From Flavobacterium sp. (GTDB lineage Bacteria; Bacteroidota; Bacteroidia; Flavobacteriales; Flavobacteriaceae), in assembly GCF_030146175.1 (NCBI RefSeq), contig NZ_JASLCE010000139.1, positions 1 through 7,264 of the forward strand: DNA of 7,264 nt, read 5' to 3'. The notes under the pieces were generated by a model that was not told the DNA's origin, made no database searches, and saw only the letters and a list, made by a program, of their open reading frames with translations. How positions within the stretch are numbered: the stretch's first letter is position 1; every line of letters begins with the position of its first letter. The position numbers were made by a program, and so were the translations under genes. Positions 1-5,592 of this stretch are shown in pieces.

Positions 1-1
1 G

Positions 2-757
2 GCGTCCTATATTGTCCAGATATTTATCAGTCATTCGGGTGATGTGGAAGAAGTAGGACTGTTTAATGCCGGAATTACAATTATTAATTCCTATGTTGGA
101 ATTATTTTTAATGCGATGGGAACGGACTATTATCCGAGACTGGCGGTGATTGCAAACGATAATGCGAAAGTCAGAGAAAGTGTTAATCAGCAGGCATTGA
201 TAGGTGTTTTATTGCTAACTCCGGTGATTCTGATTTTTATTATGCTGATGCCACAGTTGATTCATCTGTTGTATTCTACAAAATTTACACCGATTATAGC
301 AATGGTCGGCTGGGGAATATTTGGGATGTTTTTTAAAGCAGTCTCCTGGTCGGTAGGCTATATTTTAATTGCAAAAGGGGATACCGGTATTTTTATTAAA
401 ACGGCAATCGGATTTAATACTTTTTCGGTTCTATTGAATATTGCCGGTTACTATTACTATGGCTTGGAAGGCTTGGGAGTGAGCCTTTTAATTTATTATG
501 TGCTACACCTGATCATTGTAACAGGGATTGCGAAATACCGTTATAATTTTTATTTCGAACGGGAGTTTTATAAAATCGGAACCTGTTGTTTCGCATGGAT
601 ACTCCTGATCTATTTTGCGATGTATCTGGAAGATGGTATATTGCGGTATGTAATAATGGGGATTTTAGTACTGATTTCCGGACTGTATTCCCTGTACCAA
701 CTGGACAAAAAGATAAAAATACTTGGACTACTAAGACAATATATAACAAAAAAATGA
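2..757 (+). CDS. O-antigen/polysaccharide flippase, Wzx-like (3' part, N-terminus outside window)
   Basis: The reading frame is open from the first bases of the window and ends at TGA 755-757, giving 251 visible residues. A GTG at 44 is an in-frame Val codon, not a credible start, because membrane-protein-like sequence continues upstream of it. The protein is strongly hydrophobic, with about six to seven membrane segments separated by short basic loops, for example the stretch with LLLTPVILIFIMLMPQLIHLL, the segment around GIFGMFFKAVSWSVGYIL, and two C-terminal helices before a Lys-rich tail. The pattern of DYYPRLA followed by a short loop and a long hydrophobic pair, then FKAVSWSVGYILIAKGD, resembles Wzx-type O-antigen translocases of the MOP superfamily. 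Family members have roughly 400-500 residues and 12 helices, so about half is missing. The expected role is flipping lipid-linked oligosaccharide across the inner membrane. The stop overlaps the next start as ATGA, implying co-translation. The identification is by sequence resemblance; the sugar substrate cannot be read from it. Confidence 0.85.
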   Translation, partial: ASYIVQIFISHSGDVEEVGLFNAGITIINSYVGIIFNAMGTDYYPRLAVIANDNAKVRESVNQQALIGVLLLTPVILIFIMLMPQLIHLLYSTKFTPIIAMVGWGIFGMFFKAVSWSVGYILIAKGDTGIFIKTAIGFNTFSVLLNIAGYYYYGLEGLGVSLLIYYVLHLIIVTGIAKYRYNFYFEREFYKIGTCCFAWILLIYFAMYLEDGILRYVIMGILVLISGLYSLYQLDKKIKILGLLRQYITKK

Positions 758-1512
758 GCGTGTTAAAGACCATAAAGAAGCAATATAAAAGGAAGATGGG
801 TAAGTTGCGCTTTCTTTATTCCGTTAACTGGACCAAAACACTTTATTTCAATTTTAAAAAATTTCCGTTTGATGTAGCGAAAAAACTACCGGTCTTTTTT
901 TACGGAAAAGTACATTTTCATACCATCGAAGGTCAGATAGAGATTAAAGGACCAATTACCAGAGCGATGATTGGCTTTGGACAACGTTTTGAAAAAGCTA
1001 AAAAAGAAAAAGGCATTGCGGAGTTCTGGCTGGAAGGGCAATTAGTGTTTAACGGACCGGCGCATATGGGAAAAGATGTCCTGTTTTATATCGGGAAAGA
1101 GGCCTATTGCGAATTTGGCTATATGGCTTGTCTCGGATCCGATGTTAAACTGGTTTGTACCGAACGGATTACGCTTGGCGACTGGTCGGGTATAGGCTAC
1201 GAATCGCAGGTGATCGATACCAATTCTCATCCAATGATCAATACACTAACCGGTGCTTTATATCCAATGACGGGTGCGATTGCCATCGGAACGCATAATG
1301 CGGTTTCGAACCGGGTTTCGATTATGGCGTTTACCCGTACACCTGATTTTTGCGTCATCGCTTCCAATTCATTATGTACCAAAGACTACACGGATTTGGG
1401 AAGTAATGTACTGATTGGTGGTGTACCGGCCAAACTGATCAAAAATAATTATAGTCGTGACTGGGACAACGAAAAAGAGCTTTTAAAGCAATATAAAATC
1501 ATCAAATTATAA
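754..1512 (+). CDS. Acyltransferase of the hexapeptide-repeat (WbbJ-like, LbH) type
   Basis: This 252-residue protein starts at ATG 754, which overlaps the flippase stop by 4 bp (ATGA). The frame stays open further upstream, but that part lies inside the flippase gene and is not protein-like. A basic N-terminus (residues 1-50) precedes a region of imperfect hexapeptide turns (about 95-225). Recognisable elements are LGDWSGIG (141-148), the segment VIDTNSHPM (153-161), which matches the Asp/His-containing loop of WbbJ-like O-acetyltransferases, and the closing GGVPAKLIK (222-230), the usual last coil of this fold. His159 is the candidate catalytic base. The expected activity is transfer of an acetyl or other acyl group from acyl-CoA to a sugar of the polysaccharide. 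The hexad spacing is looser than in typical members, notably around 178-205. The tight coupling to the flippase suggests it acts on the lipid-linked repeat unit before export; that is inference. The donor and acceptor are unknown. Confidence 0.85.
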   Translation: MSVLKTIKKQYKRKMGKLRFLYSVNWTKTLYFNFKKFPFDVAKKLPVFFYGKVHFHTIEGQIEIKGPITRAMIGFGQRFEKAKKEKGIAEFWLEGQLVFNGPAHMGKDVLFYIGKEAYCEFGYMACLGSDVKLVCTERITLGDWSGIGYESQVIDTNSHPMINTLTGALYPMTGAIAIGTHNAVSNRVSIMAFTRTPDFCVIASNSLCTKDYTDLGSNVLIGGVPAKLIKNNYSRDWDNEKELLKQYKIIKL

Positions 1513-1516
1513 CGGG

Positions 1517-1536
1517 AAAACTTATAGGTTTTTTTT
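1517..1536 (+). terminator. Weak AT-rich terminator candidate between convergent genes
   Basis: Five bases after the acyltransferase stop, AAAAC (1517-1521) pairs with GTTTT (1528-1532) around a 6-nt loop, and the T run continues to 1536. The matching A run on the other strand means the structure could also act for the opposing gene, whose stop codon lies in the loop. The stem is short and low in GC, so this is a tentative call. Confidence 0.3.
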
Positions 1537-2013
1537 CTGAAAACGTGCCGGATTACCAAACCAGACTTCGTTTTCGGGAATATCTTTATTGACAAACGAC
1601 ATCGAGCCTAACACACTATTGTCGCCTATGGTTATTCCGTGTTGCAATACACTGTTTGTACCAATAAAGACATTGGCACCGATAGAAGCTCCGCCAATTT
1701 GCTGCATATTATTGTCCAGATTGTTGGTCATCATTTTGGGACAGATATACGTATTGTCTCCAATTGTAACGCCACGGGCAATAATACTGTCATAGCGCAC
1801 CGTTACATTATTACCAATTGTACAATTTCCGGAAGAAGAAACCCGGGAATCGATATAACAGTTCGCACCAATTACGGTACCTGCTCTTAATTCTACATAA
1901 CTTTTGATAACGGTATTGTCTCCGATAATCACATGGTCTTCAATAATACAAAAATGGCCAATAGTTACATTTTTGCCTATTTGCGCTTTGTCGGAGATGA
2001 TGTTTGTATTCAT
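1522..2013 (-). CDS. Left-handed beta-helix N-/O-acetyltransferase (WbpD/FdtC-like)
   Basis: This 163-residue protein starts at ATG (2013 on the minus strand) and ends at TAA 1524-1522. It consists almost entirely of hexapeptide repeats of the form [IV]GxxxI: AQIGKNVTIG (10-19), VIIGDNTVI (28-36), TVIGANCYI (46-54), CTIGNNVTV (64-72), VTIGDNTYI (82-90), ASIGANVFIG (109-118) and ITIGDNSVLG (127-136), ending in WFGNPAR (151-157). A loop after the main coils, MMTNN (94-98), sits where sugar-nucleotide N-acetyltransferases such as WbpD carry a Thr-Asn loop. These enzymes usually acetylate an amino group of a UDP- or dTDP-amino sugar using acetyl-CoA, as trimers in the cytoplasm. With an FdtA-type ketoisomerase 2.2 kb away, a role as the N-acetylase of a 3-amino-3,6-dideoxyhexose is attractive but not proven. 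It converges on the WbbJ-like gene with only 9 bp between stop codons and lies downstream of the GT4 gene. Confidence 0.85.
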   Translation of the reverse strand: MNTNIISDKAQIGKNVTIGHFCIIEDHVIIGDNTVIKSYVELRAGTVIGANCYIDSRVSSSGNCTIGNNVTVRYDSIIARGVTIGDNTYICPKMMTNNLDNNMQQIGGASIGANVFIGTNSVLQHGITIGDNSVLGSMSFVNKDIPENEVWFGNPARFQKKNL

Positions 2014-2045
2014 GTATGGGGAAGAATTAACGTTCTGTTTTTTTG

Positions 2046-2107
2046 GAATCTTTAAAAAGCTAATATAAACAATATGATCAGAATTTGAAACAGCTTTTAA
2101 AGGATTC
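2046..2107. repeat. Imperfect inverted repeat bracketing the acetyltransferase promoter
   Basis: GAATCTTTAAAAAGCT (2046-2061) is the reverse complement of AGCTTTTAAAGGATTC (2092-2107) except for two single-base bulges, giving 15 paired positions. The 30-base spacer contains the palindrome TGATCA. The two arms lie on either side of, and partly overlap, the candidate -7 and -33 elements. No T run follows either arm, so it does not look like a terminator. It could be an operator or a structured leader; that is inference. Confidence 0.5.
2060..2090 (-). promoter_or_regulatory. Possible Bacteroidota-type promoter for the beta-helix acetyltransferase
   Basis: On the minus strand, TTTC (complement of 2087-2090) is followed after exactly 19 bases by TATATTAG (complement of 2060-2067). 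The Bacteroidota consensus is TTTG, about 19 bases, TAnnTTTG, so each element has one mismatch at a defined position. Transcription would begin near 2053, leaving a leader of about 40 nt before the start at 2013. In AT-rich DNA such matches arise by chance, so confidence is low. Confidence 0.3.
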
Positions 2108-2125
2108 TTACTGAACTGATACTGT

Positions 2126-2156
2126 ATTTTTTAGAAGAAAAAAATCGGTTTTTTCT
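2126..2156. terminator. AT-rich hairpin, possible terminator of the GT4 gene
   Basis: AGAAAAAA (2136-2143) pairs with TTTTTTCT (2149-2156) around a 5-base loop, about 75-95 bases past the GT4 stop as read on the minus strand, where the 3' arm ends in a T run. The same A tract (2139-2145, AAAAAAT) can alternatively pair with ATTTTTT (2126-2132). The stem has almost no GC, so termination is only a possibility. Confidence 0.3.
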
Positions 2157-2199
2157 GGGATTCAGATCTGTAAAACAAGGAAAATAGCAGTTATTACCA

Positions 2200-2219
2200 A
2201 CAGAATACTACAGAATAGT
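2200..2219. repeat. Tandem duplication of a 10-mer
   Basis: ACAGAATACT (2200-2209) is followed directly by ACAGAATAGT (2210-2219), identical at 9 of 10 positions. It lies just past the GT4 stop codon on the minus strand. No function is evident; it may be simple slippage. Confidence 0.5.
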
Positions 2220-2229
2220 GCTTTCCTGA

Positions 2230-3384
2230 TTAGGATTTGCTTTTAGTCCACGTATCTAAATACCGATTTGCAATTGTGGTATAATAATGCTCCTTTTCGA
2301 TAAACTGTCGGCCGCGTTGTCCGATGGCGGTAATTTCCTGCGGATTTTCGATTAGAAAAGACAATTCTGAGACAAGTGCTGCTACATCGGGAACGGCATT
2401 AATAGCTACTTTTTCGGATAAATTATAATGTTCGGTAAACTCCGTTTCGGCACCGGTAAAAACTACTTTTCCCTTAGCCATTGCTTCGAGCGCATTATAA
2501 CCCTGATCAAAACCATACACCTGATCCAGTAGGATATGGGCTTTGTTATAGGAGTTGATATAAACGGAATACGGAACATTTTCGGTCACAATAACCTCAA
2601 TTTGTTCCGGGTATTTTTTTTGAATGATTTCCAATGCAGCTTCAAAATAAGAAATCCCTTTTTTGGTATAACTCAGTCGATTGATACCCAAAAAAATAAC
2701 AATCTTGTTGGTAATTGCGCTGGAGGTAAAGGGGATTGCATCACTATTAATCGGATTGGGAATAAATGCAACGGTATAGCCCATGGCTTCCATTGGGATT
2801 TTATAGTCCAGATCGGAAACAATCAGTGTTTTACAGTTTTCCGAAACCCAATTAAAAAGTTTCCGGTAATTGGGATAGGTATATTTTAATGAATATTCAA
2901 ATTCCGGTTGTAACGACCGATCTTTTAGATACGGCGTTAAAACGGAGTATTTCAGTTTGTCCTGTAGCAGGTAATCGTTTACCGGTGTTTCGTCTCCGCA
3001 AATCAATAACGAAGGATTGGCTTTCGGATTTTGATCAAATAACTTTTTATAAAGCTTCCGACTCCAATTCGGATGGGTTTCAAGCGCATCGGAATTGATT
3101 AATTGGATATGATCAAAGCCTTTTAATTGGGGGAGAAGCCGGTAAAAACGAATAGCTTTTTCGGTCATTTCCAGATCCAGACCAGTAAAACGGTAAATCG
3201 CATTTTTAATTTTTCGGGCTAACCAGTATTGTGTCGTCCATTTCGTACGAATCGAGTAATCGACAGCATAATTTTTAAAGTGATCACCGGAACCCACCAA
3301 GACTACCTGATGCCCCAAAGCCATAAGGCCTTCCTTTAATGAATTATGGAGTCGGCTGTATTCCCCTACTAAAAGTATTTTCAT
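2230..3384 (-). CDS. Glycosyltransferase, GT4-like (GT-B fold)
   Basis: The start is the ATG at 3384, which gives MKILLVGEYS, a typical first beta-strand of a GT-B N-terminal domain; the frame extends a further 19 codons upstream, but these encode no recognisable domain. The product has 384 residues, a normal length for GT4. The N-terminal Rossmann-like half spans about 1-200 and the C-terminal half about 205-370, beginning near FIPNPIN (207-213), followed by IVIFLGINR (228-236) and the sugar-nucleotide binding region GYNALEAMAKGKVVFTG (295-311). In classical GT4 enzymes the E-x7-E motif has a first Glu eight residues before Glu300; here that position is Phe292, with Asp293 next to it. The protein is expected to be a cytoplasmic retaining glycosyltransferase adding a sugar to the lipid-linked glycan; donor and acceptor are unknown. 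It is divergent from the GT2-like gene starting at 3390/3429, and a 216-bp gap separates it from the acetyltransferase gene downstream. Confidence 0.85.
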   Translation of the reverse strand: MKILLVGEYSRLHNSLKEGLMALGHQVVLVGSGDHFKNYAVDYSIRTKWTTQYWLARKIKNAIYRFTGLDLEMTEKAIRFYRLLPQLKGFDHIQLINSDALETHPNWSRKLYKKLFDQNPKANPSLLICGDETPVNDYLLQDKLKYSVLTPYLKDRSLQPEFEYSLKYTYPNYRKLFNWVSENCKTLIVSDLDYKIPMEAMGYTVAFIPNPINSDAIPFTSSAITNKIVIFLGINRLSYTKKGISYFEAALEIIQKKYPEQIEVIVTENVPYSVYINSYNKAHILLDQVYGFDQGYNALEAMAKGKVVFTGAETEFTEHYNLSEKVAINAVPDVAALVSELSFLIENPQEITAIGQRGRQFIEKEHYYTTIANRYLDTWTKSKS

Positions 3385-3389
3385 TACCG

Positions 3390-4274
3390 ATGCAGAAATT
3401 TTTATATTTGTGTAAATATAAAAACAAATTGGAGAACGCATTTAAAAATGATGATTTAGAGATCCTGATTTCGACCATGAATAGAGATTCGCTGGATTTT
3501 CTGGATCGTATTTTTACTGCTTCGCCTTTTTATTCGTTTCGGATTCTCATTGTTAACCAGACCACAGCCGCACACCAACTGTATTCGGATTATCCCAATG
3601 TAAAGGTGATCAATGTTTTTGAAAAAGGACTTTCCAAAAGCAGGAATATAGCTCTTCATCAGGCAACCGGAAAAATTGTACTGATAGCCGATGATGATGT
3701 ATGCTATCCGGAAGGATTCCGCGAAATAATTGTTGATGCGTATAACCAAAACCAATCGGTTCCGTTAATTTGTTTTCAGACACTTACGACGGACGGAAAG
3801 CCATTTAGTCGTTATCCGAAGCGCCCCGTTTTTTTAGGAAAAAATGATCTGGATAAAGTATTATCCATTGAAGTGACGGCTCAAACGGAAGCACTTCGGG
3901 AAAAGAATTGTGTTTATAACGAATGGTTTGGACTCGGCGCCCGATTTCAGGATGCGGAAACGTTGTTTTTCCTCCGGAGTGCGTTGTATAAGGGACTGAA
4001 AGTTTTATTTTACCCCGAAAGTATTGTCATTCACGAAAGCTATTCTTCGAGTGATGACGTGGCTTCCGATCGGTTGATTTATGCAAAAATGGCTGGTTTT
4101 TACAAGCGTTTTGAAACCGGAGCCTACTATTACCTTTTAAAATACCTATTTTTTTTAGGTCGGAAAAAATATGTACCATTGTCCGGAATCTATCCAAAAT
4201 TTAGAATCGGATTACAGGGAATCAGGGATTACAGGGAAATTTTAAAAAAGAAAGAAGACACTTTATATGACTGA
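3390..4274 (+). CDS. Glycosyltransferase, GT2-like (GT-A fold)
   Basis: From ATG 3390 the product has 294 residues. The GT-A core starts at DLEILISTMNR (22-32), followed by FRILIVNQTT (50-59), KGLSKSRNIALHQATG (79-94) and the metal-binding DDD (101-103) at the end of a hydrophobic strand. GLGARFQDAET (181-191) stands where GT2 enzymes have the acceptor-side acidic motif, and IVIHESYSS (212-220) is a later conserved-looking segment. These features support an inverting GT2-type transferase that uses a nucleotide sugar in the cytoplasm. The start is uncertain: ATG 3390 lies only 5 bp from the divergent GT4 ATG at 3384, leaving no room for promoters, and a perfect TAnnTTTG box lies at 3403-3410. 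TTG 3429 would give 281 residues and keep the whole GT-A core, whereas ATG 3477 would remove the first strand. The gene overlaps the ketoisomerase gene by 8 bp, so they form a two-gene unit. Confidence 0.82.
   Translation: MQKFLYLCKYKNKLENAFKNDDLEILISTMNRDSLDFLDRIFTASPFYSFRILIVNQTTAAHQLYSDYPNVKVINVFEKGLSKSRNIALHQATGKIVLIADDDVCYPEGFREIIVDAYNQNQSVPLICFQTLTTDGKPFSRYPKRPVFLGKNDLDKVLSIEVTAQTEALREKNCVYNEWFGLGARFQDAETLFFLRSALYKGLKVLFYPESIVIHESYSSSDDVASDRLIYAKMAGFYKRFETGAYYYLLKYLFFLGRKKYVPLSGIYPKFRIGLQGIRDYREILKKKEDTLYD
3403..3420 (+). promoter_or_regulatory. Promoter/operator candidate in the divergent region: palindromic TAnnTTTG box
   Basis: TATATTTG (3403-3410) matches the Bacteroidota -7 consensus TAnnTTTG at every defined position on the plus strand. 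It is the left half of a perfect inverted repeat, TATATTT-GTGT-AAATATA, with 7-bp arms, so the minus strand reads TATATTTA, one base from consensus. A -33 match is weak (TTTC at 3379-3382, spacing 20). Initiation would fall near 3417, just before TTG 3429 of the GT2-like gene. The same palindrome could serve both divergent genes or bind a dimeric regulator. Confidence 0.4.
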
Positions 4275-4677
4275 AATACTAGCGATAGGAGAATTTATCG
4301 ATATTCCGAGGATAGCAGATCCGAGAGGGAATTTGGCGGTAGTGGAAAAAGATACGATCCCTTTTGAGATCAAACGGGTTTATTATTTATATGATGTTCC
4401 GAGTGGAGCTTACCGCGGAGGCCATGCCCATATTGCTCAAAAAGAATTTCTGATTGCATTGAGTGGTAGTTTTGATGTGTTGCTGGACAATGGTGACAAA
4501 AAGGAAAAAGTAACACTAAATCGCCCCAATAAAGGCTTATTGATCAAAGAAGGAATCTGGCGGGAACTGGATAATTTTTCTTCCGGAGCCATATGTCTGG
4601 TGGTTTCTTCCGATGTTTATTCAGAAGAAGATTATATTCGGGAATATGCCGATTTTACAGCGTCAAAACGCACTTAA
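4267..4677 (+). CDS. dTDP-4-keto-6-deoxyhexose 3,4-ketoisomerase, FdtA/QdtA-like (WxcM C-terminal type)
   Basis: This 136-residue protein starts at ATG 4267, inside the end of the GT2-like gene (8-bp overlap), and matches the usual length of FdtA/QdtA enzymes. It is a small cupin-type beta-barrel. Visible family marks are DPRGNL (18-23), PFEIKRVYYLYDVP (32-45), the signature RGGHAH (50-55) with the paired histidines 53 and 55 of the active site, GSFDVLLDNGD (67-77), LNRPNKGLLI (84-93), and the C-terminal EEDYIREYADF (120-130). Family members convert dTDP-4-keto-6-deoxyglucose to the 3-keto isomer, which a PLP-dependent aminotransferase (FdtB/QdtB) then aminates and an acetylase (FdtC/QdtC) acetylates, giving dTDP-Fuc3NAc or dTDP-Qui3NAc. 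Sequence alone does not tell the FdtA (galacto) outcome from the QdtA (gluco) outcome. No aminotransferase is in the window. The 3' end overlaps the convergent GT2 gene by 15 bp. Confidence 0.9.
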   Translation: MTEILAIGEFIDIPRIADPRGNLAVVEKDTIPFEIKRVYYLYDVPSGAYRGGHAHIAQKEFLIALSGSFDVLLDNGDKKEKVTLNRPNKGLLIKEGIWRELDNFSSGAICLVVSSDVYSEEDYIREYADFTASKRT

Positions 4678-5586
4678 ACGGATGTTTTTCTTTTCCAGGT
4701 AATTTTTAAACCGATGTAGTAGTATTAAAGTCGGAGCCGGAAGTTGTAGTAACAACCGTTGTTTAAAAACTAAATTACTTTGGTCTATGGATTGAACCAG
4801 TTGGTTGTAATTTGTCCGATCACCATAGATTTTACACTTAATGGCTAAGGAAAACCGATTGAGGTCGATTACCTTTTTGGCCGTAGGATTGCTTTTTTCG
4901 ATTTCGGCAAATTGCTCAAAATCGCAATAACGTTCCCTTTGGAATGCCCGGTTGGACAAGCTTCCGCTCACAAAAGCATAGCGTGACGTAATGCCGTTAT
5001 ACAATCCGATTTTATAACGAAATCCGATACGGATAAAATAGTCCGTATCCTCTCCATTGGAAATCGTTTCATTAAAAAAGCCGACGGTTTCCGTGACGTT
5101 CCGATGTATGGCGAGAGATGATATAGCCAATATACTTCGGGTAAGGCTGGTTTCAAAAAGATCGACTTCCTGTAGCAAATCCGTTGTTAGATTACTATGA
5201 CTAGCCGGGAAAACTCCGTTGGGCGTTTCAATTTCCTGTAAAGTACTAAAAACACTCAGATGATCAAACGCGATAATGGTATCGTATAACTTTTCGAGAT
5301 GTTGCGGATACCAGAAATCATCGGCATCGATAAAAGCAAAATAGGAACCGGATGCTTTTTGCATAGCCAGATTCCGTGCGGCAGAAACACCACGGTTTTC
5401 AGTTGTAAATAACTGAATCCGTTTATCGGTATAAGACTCTACTATTTCCAGACTGCGATCCGTTGAACCATCATTTATAATAACGACTTCAAAATCAGTA
5501 AACGTCTGATTCAGAATACTGTTTAAAGTGCTTTGAATATGCGCTTCTTTGTTGTATAAAGGGATGATGACGGAAAAAAAAGCCAT
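4663..5586 (-). CDS. Glycosyltransferase family 2 (GT-A fold)
   Basis: This 307-residue protein starts at ATG 5586, 6 bp after the stop of the upstream GT2 gene. It carries a textbook GT2 catalytic domain: FSVIIPLYNKE (4-14), NQTFTDFEVVIINDGSTD (26-43), ENRGVSAARNLA (63-74) with its donor-binding Arg71, and DADDFW (87-92), which holds the DXD metal site. GEDTDYFIR (178-186) carries the acidic pair expected to include the catalytic base of an inverting transferase. The remaining 120 residues form a helical, basic tail (many K/R near 275-304) that may associate with the membrane or a partner; no clear transmembrane segment is seen. The likely role is adding one sugar to the undecaprenyl-linked repeat unit in the cytoplasm; donor and acceptor are unknown. 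It is the last gene of the minus-strand run, and its final codons overlap the end of the ketoisomerase gene on the other strand by 15 bp, with no intrinsic terminator visible in between. Confidence 0.92.
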   Translation of the reverse strand: MAFFSVIIPLYNKEAHIQSTLNSILNQTFTDFEVVIINDGSTDRSLEIVESYTDKRIQLFTTENRGVSAARNLAMQKASGSYFAFIDADDFWYPQHLEKLYDTIIAFDHLSVFSTLQEIETPNGVFPASHSNLTTDLLQEVDLFETSLTRSILAISSLAIHRNVTETVGFFNETISNGEDTDYFIRIGFRYKIGLYNGITSRYAFVSGSLSNRAFQRERYCDFEQFAEIEKSNPTAKKVIDLNRFSLAIKCKIYGDRTNYNQLVQSIDQSNLVFKQRLLLQLPAPTLILLHRFKNYLEKKNIRLSAF

Positions 5587-5592
5587 ACGACA

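Noticed and set aside
586..753. Upstream in-frame extension of the acyltransferase from 586.
   Set aside because: It lies wholly inside the flippase gene, encodes Cys/Asp-rich sequence unlike the family, and ATG 754 gives the expected ATGA coupling.
778..1498. A 13-base direct repeat, AAGCAATATAAAA, near both ends of the WbbJ-like gene (778-790 and 1486-1498), in the same codon phase.
   Set aside because: Both copies encode Lys-Gln-Tyr-Lys in basic, AT-rich tails. A 13-base match is not surprising in 7 kb of AT-rich sequence, and nothing else suggests a mobile cassette.
1589..1890. Open frames on the plus strand opposite the beta-helix acetyltransferase.
   Set aside because: They are shadows of a repetitive hexapeptide coding sequence; the minus-strand product is unmistakable.
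2536..3098. Two plus-strand open frames opposite the GT4 gene.
   Set aside because: The compositions are unlike real proteins and the minus-strand GT4 product explains the sequence fully.
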